This document shows positions 12,425-23,859 of a DNA stretch of 64,000 nucleotides, in pieces. How positions within the stretch are numbered: the first letter of the stretch is position 1; every line of letters starts with the position of its first letter. The notes beneath the pieces were generated by a model. That model did no database searches. It saw only the letters and a list, made by a program, of their open reading frames with translations, and was not told where the DNA came from. Origin of the DNA: Dryomyza anilis (taxonomy: Eukaryota > Arthropoda > Insecta > Diptera > Dryomyzidae); assembly GCA_951804985.1 (NCBI GenBank), contig OX638131.1:40304044-40368043 (forward strand), written 5' to 3'. The translations under genes and the position numbers were made by a program.

Positions 12425-12955
12425 TTATTTATACTATTAAAATTGGTCAATAGGAAGCGTACCATTAGTTTAATAATATTAAAATTTTTATTACAATATG
12501 ATGTTGTACCATACATTATATAATGTATTCTTTTAATTACAATAAGCAAGACCCATAAATATCAAATGATAAGTATTATTAATTTTATGGTATAGTAGAA
12601 TTACATTTTCTCAATAATTTATTAAATGAAAAATGGATTTATGTTAATTTCTTGTATATTATATTTTATTTATATGTCGAAATTGAAATTCACTTTTATA
12701 AATCACACACTTAAAAAGATAAGTCTCGTTGCAAAAGGTTATTACACATGTTCGCTTCAGTTTCCAATAATTGATTGTAATCCTTGAGTCCGCATATATT
12801 TTTGAGTCCTTTGCCATAATAGGAGTTCGATGTCTTATATATTTTCTGTAATAAATAAAACAATAAGTTTAAATATAATAAATTTACATTACATTCATTG
12901 AATCCTTACCAATCACGCGTTTAATAATGTGGATTATCACAAAAAAAAAATGCGT
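12425..12955. repeat. Longer repeat with CACCCAG-like interior, copy 1
   Basis: Starts with a TACTATTAAAATTGGTCAATAG-type segment and then shares with 31077-31345 the blocks CCAATAATTGATTG, GAGTTCGATGT, TATAATAAATTTACAT and CGCGTTTAATAATGT. It is probably a larger relative of the CACCCAG MITEs. No intact ORF. Confidence 0.5.
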
Positions 12956-13239
12956 GCGACCATTTTGAGCAAACACGCAGAATGACGTACAAAACGAACA
13001 TGTTTGTATTCGTGTTTATGTATTTTATGCCACTTTTATTATTATAGGAGGAAACCATTAAAATACTAGTATTTATTCTATTAAAAATGATAATATTGAA
13101 ATATTTAAATTTATGGTGCTGAATTTTTCGAATACTGTCCAATTAATAAGAAAACTTTTGATTGAAAAAGAAAAAACTATTAATACATGAACCATAAGAT
13201 CAATGGATCAATGGTCTTCTGAGTGTAGTGTTTGAATAG

Positions 13240-13720
13240 AACCTAAAATTTCGATGTCATATTCGCACGACCGCAAACTCCTCAGACCACCCAAAAATTT
13301 GACGTTATATTATGATGGAGTTTCATTGGAATTTCTACAATTAGTGATCATTTTGGCGCGCTTTGTTTTTTTTTTCATTCTGCGGCTTATCTATTTTTTT
13401 TTTATACATACCACAAAGTATTTTCTTCAACATGTTATTGTACTATCTCACTCTCTCCATTTAAACCCATGGTCGTTTTTCTCCTGATGCCACATTCATT
13501 CCAACGGGTACTTCTTGGCCACATACGTACCCGTAATTATGTTGTTATTCGTATTTTTTTCTTCCATTACTGATTGAGTCAGCAAGTTAAGTCACGCTTG
13601 GCAGCTGGTGTAAATTGATTTGACGCCAAAGTGAGACAACACTTTCGTGCCCAATCACAGAGGGCGGATGTTAGTTTTCTGGCTGACACCAACAATGGGC
13701 AGCTGTAGGAAAAATATTAC
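13240..13720. other. Slightly GC-richer unique stretch
   Basis: No repeat match; CAGCAAGTTAAGTCACGC and CCAATCACAGAGGGCGGATG stand out from AT-rich flanks. No convincing ORF. 13725-14150 is unassigned AT-rich sequence. Confidence 0.35.
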
Positions 13721-14149
13721 AAAACGTAGCAATGTCTCTATTAATAGTTGTTAGTTTTGATTGCTGCAGTTTCAAATTCCAGGTTAATTTTCAATTTGAA
13801 AATTTAACTTAATTTTGAAAATTACAGATGTACAGGGCACTAACTGGTTGATTTTTTGTTTTATACTGAATCCAAAATTAATATTGTGATTGTAATTTAA
13901 TTGAAAATAAGGTCAAAAATATGTATTCAAAACCCAAATACATAAAAAATGTATGTGATTTCTTATAGTACGTAATACCATATTTCTATTGTTTTTATGA
14001 TTCAAGTCCAATTATTAAATATCGAAATACAAAATTTACATTTATCAATTTTAGTCTATAATTACACTGGGTACCCCCATTTTACAATTTGACATGAAAA
14101 ATTATATATTTTTTGAATTTAGATATTTCCTCGAAGCTCTGTCGTATAA

Positions 14150-14325
14150 AATTCGATAAAAATCGAACTCGTAGCATTTCGTTTTTCATTTTTAAAGTTT
14201 CCCGTACATTAAAATTTCATAAAAAGATGCTATATCGAATTTTTTTTTTTGTAGAGAATAATTCGATTGCGTAAAGTGTTTCGTATCGAGAAAATTCCGA
14301 CAGATCGAATCGATATCTACACCCA
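14150..14325. repeat. TCGAT-rich dispersed repeat, copy 2
   Basis: See 9290-9440. Ends ACACCCAAAAG next to the MITE 14345. Confidence 0.4.
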
Positions 14326-14344
14326 AAAGAATAATGTTGCATTA

Positions 14345-15159
14345 CACTGAAAAAAAAAATTCTTCAGTATGATGAATTTATTCATAAATATTATGAATTT
14401 TTTCACCAACTACCAGATTCATCATATTGATACCACCGTTCATTAAATGACATATTAATGAATGTATTCATTATATATATGAACAAAATATTCAATACAA
14501 TGAATTTGAATTGTCATATTGATGAATTTGTTCATAATATTTTTCCAAAAAAAATTTTTTTTTATAAAATAATTTGAAAAAAAGTGTAAACAAATTATTT
14601 AAAAAATAACAGTAAAAAAAATTATCCCAAAAAAAAATGTTGGACAAAAAAAATTGTTCCAAAAAAAAAATGTAAAAAAAAAATGTTTGTTTGATAAAAA
14701 ATTTTTTCTTCAAAAATATATTTTTTATTATATAACATTTTATTAATAAAAAGTTGTAATTATAATAAATATATTATAAAACATTTTATTAATTTATGCA
14801 TGTCGACCTAGCATTATATAAGAAATAACACACAAGAACTACTTGAGAATGAACAAACATGAATGAACAAAAAAAATATGTTGATAGAAATTTGGTTTAA
14901 TGAACAGCATTCTTCAATATAAAGAACATATATGTTGTATTTTATATTTTGGTTCATCAATATGATGAAACGTATTCTTCACATACAGTTCATCATATTG
15001 AAGAACACTTTTTCGACAGTTACCAAGCGTTCTTCATATTTATGATAGCATTCATAACATTGATGGCGTTAGTCATTAATATTATGAATGCCTCTTCAAT
15101 ACAATGAATCCTGGTTTGAAGAACGGAATTCATCAATATGATGTACATTTATTTCTGTG
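14345..15159. mobile_element. MITE, TTCATCATATTGATGAA family, complete
   Basis: 815 bp with inverted ends CACTGAAAAAAAAAATTC and ATGTACATTTATTTCTGTG, flanked by TA on both sides (14343-14344 and 15160-15161). The ends hold many copies of ATTCATCA/TGATGAAT, which pair with one another. The middle is A/T homopolymer-rich (14540-14720). No coding capacity. The TA target duplication suggests mobilisation by a Tc1/mariner-like transposase, by inference. Confidence 0.8.
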
Positions 15160-15531
15160 TACAAATTGTGATATTTACAATAGATTCACAGCAAACATTC
15201 TGAATTGAGGGACTTTTGCTGCAAATCTATTGGCCTTTTTTTACAATAGATTCACAGCAAACATTCTGAATTGCGGGACTTTTGCAGCAAATCTATTGGC
15301 CTTTTTTGACATTTCGCTAATATATAGAAGTTGGTCGTATTTTATCTGTATTCTGGAATTATCCACAACAATTGTTAAATAAATCCAATGGTGTTTAAAA
15401 GGCTTTAACTCAAAAATCGTATTTGTCGGATATTTAAGAGATGGTTGTCTCAAAGACGATATAAATAATTTGTAAATAACTTGATATTTAGGGCTGTGAT
15501 ATTTATGTCAATCATCTTTGTTTTCTTAGTG
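15160..15531. mobile_element. CTAAGAAAACAA element, partial, with 66-bp duplication
   Basis: Right end ATCATCTTTGTTTTCTTAGTG followed by TA matches 10229-10981 inverted. A 66-bp block starting ACAATAGATTCACAGC is tandemly duplicated at 15177-15308 and matches 10770-10790 internally. The left part is missing at the junction with the MITE 14345-15159. Confidence 0.6.
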
Positions 15532-15733
15532 TACAAAACAGGTCCGCAATTTTTCACTCGGCCAGTTCTTTACCGGACAAATGTTCCCGGGAAAATCTTC
15601 CACGAAATATTCTTCCCCATACATTTGTTACCCGATAACAAATTAACTGAATTTCCATTTTCAAAAAGCAAATTAGATTTGTTAAAAATTTATGTTTTAT
15701 ATTCCTCGATGGTATGTTAAGTACATCTATGTA

Positions 15734-16113
15734 CACAGAAAAAAAAATCATCAATATGATGAATTTAGTTCATTATATTGATACCACCGTTCATTAAATG
15801 ACATATTGATGAATATATTCATTATATATATGAAATTATTCGTACTATCGAACATTATAGTGAAAAACGAAATATTCAATGAATTTGTTCAATATATACG
15901 AATTTTTCAAAAAAAAAAATTCAAAAAATGTATTGTTTTAAAAATTTTATTTAAAAAATAACAAAATATAAAAAAAAATAGAAAAAAAAAAAAATTCGAA
16001 AAAAAATATTCGAAATTATTTTTTTTTTTTTTATAAATATTTTTTATAAATAACACTTTTTATTAATAAAGTTGTACGGAATTCATCAATATGATGTACA
16101 TTTTTTTTCTGTG
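15734..16113. mobile_element. MITE, TTCATCATATTGATGAA family, short complete copy
   Basis: 380 bp from CACAGAAAAAAAAATCATC to TTTTTTTTCTGTG with TA flanking both ends. Positions 15760-15830 closely match 14430-14500. Its right end was duplicated along with the neighbouring unit (see 16060-16830). Confidence 0.8.
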
Positions 16114-16830
16114 TAGGTTTTAAAGACTTTTATTATCATGGCCCACTTGATTTTTGTATTTTTTTTTTATACACACAGACAAATCCTCTTTTAGCGAACG
16201 AACCAGTTAGTTGTAACAACCAACTTCATTCGTTTATAAAACATTTTTTACAAATTTGTTGGTGGAAATGCCATATTTGGTTGGCGCTTGATATATTATC
16301 CTATACACATTCGAAATTGTTCTAAAACCGTTCGATATTTGTTGTAGTTTTACATATAAGAACCGACTAAGCGGTTGAGAGAACCGAATATGTTGGTTGG
16401 GCAAAGAGATGGTTGGTGCAACAAATCTGTTTCTGTTCACTTTTTATTAATAAAGTTGGTTGGAATTGATCGATTTGATGTACATTTTTTTCTGTGTAGG
16501 TTTTGATTATCATGGGCCACTTGATTTTGTTTTTTTTTGTACACACAGACAAATCCTCTTTTAGCATTAGGTCAGAATAACGAACAAGTTAGTTGTAACA
16601 ACCAACTTCATGCGGTTATAACACTTTTTCTACAAATTTGTTGGTGAAAATGCCATATTTGGTTGGCGCTTCAAATATAAGTCTATACACATTCCAAATT
16701 GTTCTAAAACTGTTCGAAATCGGTGGTAGTTTTAAGTATATGAACCGACTAAGCGGTTGAGAGAACCGAATATGTTGGTTGAGCAAAGAGTTGGTTGACG
16801 AAACAAATCTATATTCTGTATTCTGTGTGT
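16060..16830. repeat. 383-bp tandem duplication
   Basis: Two units (start TATTAATAAAGTTG at 16061 and 16445) each contain a MITE right end (TTTTTTTCTGTGTAGG), ACACACAGACAAATCCTC, AACCAACTTCAT, GGTTGGCGCTT and CCGACTAAGCGGTTGAGAG. The inner part, bounded by TACACACAGA and TCTGTGTGTA, is probably an older TIR element. A relative with GGTTCTCTCAACTG lies at 40230-40660. Confidence 0.8.
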
Positions 16831-17062
16831 AGTGGTTGATTTTCTCCAGATATTAGTTCTTCAGCATCAGCATCTCATTTTGTAAATGTTAAAATATTAA
16901 TTTTTGTAAGACTGATGAACTTCCAAATAGTTGGATGACTGTCACAATTAAAAAGACTAGGAAAACCACGATGACAATCTGCAATATTATAGTTGGTTTT
17001 TGGCAAACATTTAACGGTGTCAAATATATGCGGAAGATGTCGGATCTTATCTGATTTGTATG

Positions 17063-17281
17063 CACCCAGAAAAAATTTCCTCAAATCCCATTAAAATTGG
17101 TCAATAGGACAATTATTGATTTAATAGTATAGAAAAAATAAAAATTTTCATATAAACTCAATGGCAATGTCATGGTATTTTCTAGTATTTAATGGTATTT
17201 TCCGATTAAAATAATAATTTATCCTATTGAATATTTTTAATAGTAAAAAACTATTATTTATATAGTATTTTTTTCTGGGTG
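17063..17281. mobile_element. CACCCAG-family MITE, complete
   Basis: 219 bp, ends CACCCAGAAAAAATTTCC and ATTTTTTTCTGGGTG. The flanks are TG on both sides, read as a 2-bp target duplication. The interior carries CCATTAAAATTGGTCAATAG and AATGGTATTTTCCGATT, the family hallmarks. No ORF of note; non-autonomous. Confidence 0.85.
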
Positions 17282-17289
17282 TGCCAATC

Positions 17290-17960
17290 CAATTTTCCCC
17301 AAAAATATTCAGAAGTTCCGTAACTTCTTTAATGAATATATTCGACCCTACTAGTTCGTCAAATAAATAATAATAATATCTTCTAGTAGAAGTTAGTAAA
17401 GGGAACATTTGCAATTTTAAGTTAAAGTTGCAATCGTTGTTATACAATTTAATCCAAACTCTTCTTCCCATAGACCAGCAAGCTTTGTACAGCATTTGTC
17501 TATGGTAGATTTATTCTGGAAAAATTGCCAAAGGATGAATTGTCTTCGAGCAGAATTGACCCGGAAAGAATTGTAGAGAAAGAATTGTCCGACTCCCGTA
17601 AAAATATATCAACAAATTACATTTTCGGACCAACATTATTCGACTAGATATTTGGAAAAATGTTTGGTAAACCCTTCTCTTGTATTAATTAAAATAGTAT
17701 ATAGTTCTTATTGCATTTTGTATATTCAATAGTTTTATTTTTTAAAAAAGTAACAGTTTGTATCACTCTACTAATGAGATATACAAAGTATGGCAAATAA
17801 ATTCCAATTCTTATTATATTTTATAAATAGTACGGATCCGCATTTAAATCGACCGTTTTTAGATCGCACTTTCATAAATATATGTATTCAATTGCATTCT
17901 TAATAGATACTAATTCAAAAAGTCCCAAAGAAATTTCTGTTTGAAGTAATTTCGAATGCG
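17290..17960. other. Unassigned AT-rich stretch
   Basis: No gene or repeat copy recognised. GAATTGTC/GAATTGAC words recur at 17530-17590. Confidence 0.35.
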
Positions 17961-18800
17961 GTAAAGAAGCAACTTGGGCGCGCCGTGGTTATTTCTTGTC
18001 GCCCACATAAAGACTGATTAAATTATGCGTCGCATTGCATTGCAATTGCGCCCTAAATTTGGGCGCACAATAAAAATTATATCAACCTTTTTTATGGGGC
18101 ACTACTCGAGCGGCATTGAGAACATTATCCAAATAATATCAACCGATTTTATGGGCTCCACAGTGCGCAGAGTGTATGTAATGTGTGTGTGCTCAGTGCG
18201 CACTTCATAACTTTGGCTTTAACAAATTCCGGAAATGCGGGAAAATTTGAAAAATAATGCGGTGGAAATTCAAATCTCTTTGCTCATCCTTGTCACTTTG
18301 GGTTTTTTTATTTTCAATTTCTCGTGCATTAATTAAGCCGCCAGCCAGCCACAATGTTCAGGCTGCACATGTCACAAAAAACACAAACACATGAAACACG
18401 GTGCGGTGCGGTGCGTTGCGCTGAGGTGCTTCAATGAGTTGTCAAAAAATGCTGTTAATTGGTAGGATTTTCTTTCAAAAACGAAGAAGAGGAAGATGTA
18501 GTTTAGTATGCGGATGATGATGATGAGGATGATGAGGTTGAGGTAGCAGACAGTAACCTGCAAATGCGCGTGTTTCGCCAGGGATTCGATTTGAGGAGTC
18601 TCGGCCGGCTATTTGTTGTTATTACCATTGCTGTAATTGTTAATGCCGCAGTTGTTGCGTTGTTTATAGAGTTTATTAATCCGAAGTGTTGAATAAATAT
18701 GACGCCATGTGGAAGTGTGTTATTCCGTCCACTTTGACTTCAACTTTAACCTCTCTCACATTGTCTGTCCGTCAGTCAGTCTGTCTTTTGTTTGGTTCTT
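17960..18800. other. Moderate-GC unique island with microsatellites
   Basis: GGTGCGGTGCGGTGCG (18399), GATGATGATGAGGATGATG (18515) and a CAGTCAGTCTGTC run (18773). Several GGGCGC words. Unique otherwise. A possible regulatory region. 18800-19490 is AT-rich and unassigned. Confidence 0.4.
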
Positions 18801-19494
18801 TGTGTTTTTTTAAGTTGTTTGTTGTGTTTTTGTTTGTCTTAATAATGCTTCGCAAATAAAGAGTTCATAATTTTCCATATTTTATGCGTTTTTTTTTTTC
18901 GAAAAAATTTCAGCTCATTCAGTAACGTGGGTGGTTATGGTGAAAAATTCATTCTGTCAGCCATTGGGCGCCTCTCTATTTGGATTACATCGAATTGTAA
19001 GTTTTTTGTATTTTTGGAAATATGCCACAGGTATTTAGAACAAACGTGAGAATAATCTTGTACAAATATTAACAAAATTAATGAACACTATACGCATCGA
19101 ATATCACTTAAAATACTTTTTAAGTACTGCGGAAAATTATTATTAAAATTTTGTTTTAAGAAAACCAATAACCGTTTTAAACCTATTCTTGTTTGAAAAC
19201 CAAAATCTTATACAAAAATCCAAAATAATCCGATATTCAACACAAAAATGTCGATTTTAGACCGGTTTCATCGTAGAAATTTCGGTTGTTCTATAAAAAT
19301 GTTGGAAAATCAAATTTTAAAGTTTGAAGTGCTATAAAAATTAGTAAAATTTAGTTTTTCTTTTCAATTTTTTCTGTTATTTTGGTTTATTCGTCAATTA
19401 TTATCATGTATATAAAATATCTTTGGATTTGGACAACTTACTGAATTATGAAAATGAATTTTGTGAGGCTATATCCTGACCAAAGAGGCAAATA

Positions 19495-19790
19495 TTTTTG
19501 TTTTTTATGCTATAACATTTAATTAGCGCAAGATAAAATGTAAAGGCATTCATTGTTTGTTTTCAAAGCAACTATCGATTGGCATTATTTTTTACAAATA
19601 TTTTGGCAAACATTATTTTGTCATTTATTATTTCCAGGAAAAATGTTTGGCAAAATATTTTTAAAAAAATGATGTCAATCGAAAGGTGCTTTAAAAATCA
19701 AATAATTAATAACTTTACAGCAATGTTTTATCTTGCACCAATAAAGAGTAATAGTAAAAAACGAAGAAATTGTAAAAATTGAAAATCTTG
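19495..19790. repeat. Foldback hairpin 1
   Basis: The left arm (GAGGCAAATATTTTTG, GCTATAACATTTAATTAGC, CAAGATAAAATG, CTATCGATTGGCATT) pairs with the right arm (ATGTCAATCGAAAGG, GTTTTATCTTGCACCAATAA). It is more diverged than its neighbour. Confidence 0.65.
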
Positions 19791-19791
19791 G

Positions 19792-20095
19792 TATGCCGAA
19801 AGGGCGAATCTTTTTGTTTTTTTTGCTATAACTTTTTATTGGTGCAAGATAAAATAGTGATGTAAAAATATATATTGTTTATTTTCAAAGCACCTATCGA
19901 TTGGCATCATTATTTAAAAACAATTGCCAAACACTTTTCTTGCAAATGATAAAAATACAAAAAAATATTTTAAAATAATGATGATGATCTATAGGTGCTT
20001 TAAAAGCAAACAGTTCTTGCCTTTACACCACTATTTTATCTTATACCAATCAAAAGTTATTGCAAAAAAACGAACAGATTCGCCCTTTTGGCATG
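19792..20095. repeat. Foldback hairpin 2
   Basis: 304 bp; arms of over 100 bp begin TATGCCGAAAGGGCGAATC and end GATTCGCCCTTTTGGCATG. Contains TTATTGGTGCAAGATAAAAT and its complement. Direct neighbour and homologue of hairpin 1. Confidence 0.8.
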
Positions 20096-20484
20096 ACAAC
20101 ATTTTCAATTTTTCGAATTCGACTTTTGTTGCCAGAAATAGCAAACAAAACCACACACGATATTGGCACAGTATATTTGAGAAAAAACTATCTTCAAAAA
20201 TGTAAAAAAAACGCAAATGTCAAAAATTATTCTATTATGCACCTTTGGCATAATAGTGACGATATCATCTCAAGTAGATATTTCATAAAATCTTCATGTC
20301 GTTATTTCAGTTATTGGCGGACCAAGCCCAAATGTATTAATAAAGTAACAGTTCTAATAAAGTCCATATTCTTAAATAGCAGATCTGTTCTGTACACTAA
20401 GACAAAAAAACTGTACAATCATGATTTTGTGCTTAATTTAAGTGAAATCGGAAACAATAAAAAACCCTGTGCAAATTAAGAATT

Positions 20485-20925
20485 TAAAGATATTCGTAAT
20501 ACAAAACTTGATTACTCCAGAACCGACCAATTGAATTGTATTGAATTTGCACTAAATAATTTGGCCTGTATTACTTATAAAATGCGCTTACTTTCGACCC
20601 TCTAGGATGCTCCGTCCAGGATTTACAGTCAGAATATTCGTTATTCAAAACTTTACAAATTTGTACTAAATAATTTGTCCTTTAATACCTATAAAATGCG
20701 CTGACCCTTTATGACGCTCGGCTTAGGATTTACAGCCATTTAAAGAAATTCGTAATTCAAAACCAAATTTCTCCAGAACCGATCAATCGATTTGGATTGC
20801 AATACCTTAAAATGCGCCTATTTTCGAAAATTAAATTAGTCATTCAAAACCTGATTACTCCAGAACCCTCCGATCGAATTACATGATATTTGCAGTGAAT
20901 AATTTATACGACAGCATAGTAATTA
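20485..20925. repeat. Degenerate tandem repeat, about four units
   Basis: Units of ~75-150 bp recur with TTCGTAATTCAAAAC, GATTACTCCAGAACCGA, TAAATAATTTGGCC and TTATAAAATGCGC. Unit length varies by internal deletion; no ORF. Confidence 0.7.
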
Positions 20926-21288
20926 AACTGTGAGCACCACATTTGATTTGTTCAAATGTTTCATCAATTAAACGCAGTTGATTGATTTAACTCAAGAATT
21001 TTTTCAAATTATCAAAAATAGTTTCGATTTTTGAAAAGAAAAATGAACGCTATTTATCTTCAATTTCATATTTTATCTTAATTTTACATGGCTCATACAA
21101 CAAATTTCAAAAAAGTCGTAATTAAATTTAAGCTCCAGTTTAATTTTGATTATGATTACGGGCCGTAATATTTGAATATTTAAAATATAGATTATTTAAA
21201 ATATTTCTAATATAATATAATGGAATACAAACAAAAAAAAAATAATTATAAAATTATGTCTGTAAAAAGTTAAAGTTCAAAATATGTA

Positions 21289-21731
21289 CACCCAATACTA
21301 CACTCAGAAAAAAGTTTCCTCATAATAAGGAAATTTTACTTGAAATAGCGTCAAGTTCAATTTTAGTTATTTTTAGGAAGGTTTTTCCTTAATAGTAGTA
21401 AAATATCCTTATTATTAGGAAAATTTTACTAAACGTAAGGAAAATTTCCTAAAAATGAGGAAGTTTTTTCCTTAACGCTATTTCAAGTAAATTTTCCTAA
21501 TTATGAGGAAACTTTTTTCTGAGTGTATATAAATAAAAGTTTTTTACTATTAAAAATAGTCAATAGGATAAACTATTAATTTTTTTCGGAAAATACCATT
21601 AAATACTAGAAAATACCATGATGACATTGCCATTGAGTTTATATGAAAAGATTTATTTTTTGTATACTATTAAATTAATAATTGTCCTATTGGCCAATTT
21701 TAATGGGATTTGAGGGTATTTTTTCTGGGTG
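21289..21731. mobile_element. CACCCAG-family MITE carrying a nested palindromic MITE
   Basis: Left terminus CACCCAATACTA (21289-21300) and right terminus CTGGGTG at 21731, flanked by TA. It is split at 21301-21525 by the palindromic CACTCAG element. Removing the insert and one TA restores the family sequence ATACTATATAAAT seen in the copies at 22071 and 28411. Confidence 0.85.
21301..21525. mobile_element. Palindromic CACTCAG MITE
   Basis: 225 bp with near-perfect inverted ends of about 52 bp, starting CACTCAGAAAAAAGTTTCC. The interior keeps repeating TAAGGAAAATTT and its complement. TA target duplication at 21299-21300 and 21526-21527, supported by the empty-site sequence in sister copies of the host MITE. 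Its terminus resembles that of its host. Confidence 0.9.
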
Positions 21732-21749
21732 TAGAAAAACACGAGAATT

Positions 21750-21872
21750 GTCATATATTTGAATTACGTAATACCTCAACTACTTGAGACAATCGGTAAA
21801 AACTGAGTTGAGGTCTTGATTAAAAGCTTAAATTCCATCGGAAGATCGCGGATATTTGTTTTTGTTGTGCTG
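21750..21872. repeat. End of the CAGCACTACAAAAA element
   Basis: TTGAATTACGTAATACCTC, ACTGAGTTGAGGTCTTGATT, TCCATCGGAAGATCGCGG and terminus TTTTTGTTGTGCTG. One arm only; the other is missing where the MITE 21289-21731 begins. Confidence 0.6.
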
Positions 21873-22070
21873 TTATATTACACCGCACAGTGGTCTGAGA
21901 GATAGCTGCCGAGTCCAAAATTCTGAGAAATCGCTCGCACTAATTTTAAAATGGAAAACGCCCTTTTTTTGTAATTATCAGTAACCTAGAAAACCAAATT
22001 ATTAGGATTGAGAAATAACAGGTGCTGAACACAGAGTTTTTTTTTAAATGGAGGTTTTCCTTGTATTTCA

Positions 22071-22290
22071 CACCCAGAAAAAAATACTATATAAATAATA
22101 GTTTTTTACTATTAAAAATAGTCAATGGGTTAAATTATTATTTTAATCGGAAAATACCATTAAATACCAGAAAATACCATGACATTGCCATTGAGTTTAT
22201 ATGAAAACATTTATTTTTTGTATACTATTAAATCAATAATTGTCTTATTGACCAATTTTAATGGGATTTAAGGGAATTTTTTTCTGGGTG
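22071..22290. mobile_element. CACCCAG-family MITE, complete
   Basis: 220 bp, ends CACCCAGAAAAAAATACT and TTTTTTCTGGGTG, flanked by CA on both sides. Orientation opposite to the copy at 17063. Inserted inside the hAT-like inverted-repeat pair 21886-23849. Confidence 0.85.
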
Positions 22291-22880
22291 CACTTATGTT
22301 CAAAGTATTGTATCTCAAAATCTGTTATAGATATCTAAAAACTTGTAGACTTATAAATTATAAATATTATAAAAATAAAACTTTCGCTGTAACTTAAATT
22401 TATTTTTATTTTTTTATTTTTTTTAAAGTCTAATTTTAAGCTAAATTTTGAATTTAGTAGAGTATAACTTCCAATGATCAAAAATGTCCAATATTTTCTT
22501 TTCTGTATTAGAAACTTCAACTCATTCCAAGATGATACTCCCTATAAATTATACCCGCCACGATCCGCCGAACCCGTTTTTTTTAATTCAAAAATGTCCT
22601 CAGTGATTTAAATTGTTTAATATGAAATGTTGCCTCTTATAACTTTATCTCAGTGATTTCAATTGTTTGCAGTATTTTAATATGAAATGTTGACTATGAT
22701 AGGGTATAACTTCCAAGGCCAAACATGAAATAATTTAAAGTAAATATTCTTTACAAGCTATACACGCCACGACCCGCCGAAACCCATTTTTTTTAATTGA
22801 AATTTTGAATTTTAAATTATCCATGTCCACGCGACACCCTGAATGTTGCGTTGAAGTAGCGTCAAAAATATATATATATA

Positions 22881-23623
22881 TATACACCCCCGAGAAGTAC
22901 AGGGTATATTAACTTTATGCATATATTGTAACGTCCCTTAGGAGGTATGTCCGGTATGAAAAAGTATATATATTCTTGATCAACATCACTACCCGAGTCC
23001 GTTTAGCCATGTCCGTCTGTCTGTCCGTCTTGTTGTCTTGCTGTCCGAATACAGAATAACTTGAGTAGGAACTGAGTTTGAAAATGAGCCAAATCGGTCA
23101 ACGGACACGCCCACCTCCCATACAAGTCACTTTTATATAACTCTTTCGGAACTAATAACTAGAAAAGTATTCAAGGTATAGTTATAAAGTTTAAAACGTA
23201 TTATTAGAATTCACCTTAAAATATGTGGTCCAAAAATGGGCGTGATCCGCCCACTTTTTTTTCATTATTTCCCGGGTTTTCATAGTGGAAATATGATCCG
23301 TAAATTATTAAAATCAAATCTATGAAATATTACCCTTTCAAAATTATAAATATGGGCGTGGTCCGCCCAATTATATTTTTAAATTTTTTTTAAGTTTTTT
23401 ATACTTTTATATAAATTTTTTAATTTATGGGGATATAAGACGTATAATATATGAATAATATTCTGAGGGTGGGGAGGTTCAGCATAATTAAAAACTTTAA
23501 AATTAAGGTATGCAATTAAATATCCCACATTCATATCCCCACCAAAGGTGTAGGGTATTCCATAATCGGGCCCGACCGTCTTTAAAAATCTGCCCCTTGT
23601 GACCTAACTTTCCCAACTCGTTA
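22881..23623 (+). mobile_element. Long mini-me-like variant
   Basis: Keeps (TA)n, core TTCTTGATCAACATCACT and GTCCGTCTGTCTGTCC, but the rest differs from the shorter variant: TGGGCGTGATCCGCCCA and TGGGCGTGGTCCGCCCA blocks, then GGTGTAGGGTATTCC, a CGGGCCCGA hairpin and ACTTTCCCAACTCG. A second subfamily sharing core and extreme ends. Confidence 0.8.
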
Positions 23624-23859
23624 TTTATTATTCTCATTAAATTTTTTCTTCAAATAAAAATGTCTGTGGAAAAATGAATTTTGTGGCTTCCAATTTTTTT
23701 TCAAACTCTATATTAAAAAGGTTTAAAATGGGTTAAGGTATTTTTTTCGCTTATGTGTTTGTAGCCCCTTCAAAAATGTTTGTTAATAGCTCAATCCTAT
23801 CAAAAGTTACAAATGTTTGACCGTCAGATGCCATTCCCAGACCACTGTGCAGCGTACGA

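Larger units (their letters stand above)
21886..23849. mobile_element. CACAGTGGTCTG inverted-terminus element filled by later insertions
   Basis: Termini CACAGTGGTCTGAGAG and (complement) CACAGTGGTCTGGGAATG are inverted. The CAGTGG ends suggest a hAT-type element, but no matching 8-bp target duplication is visible. Nested inside are the CACCCAG MITE 22071-22290 and the long mini-me variant 22881-23623. Own sequence at 22560-22800 holds a duplicated block (CCACGATCCGCCGAACCC / CCACGACCCGCCGAAACCC). Confidence 0.5.
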
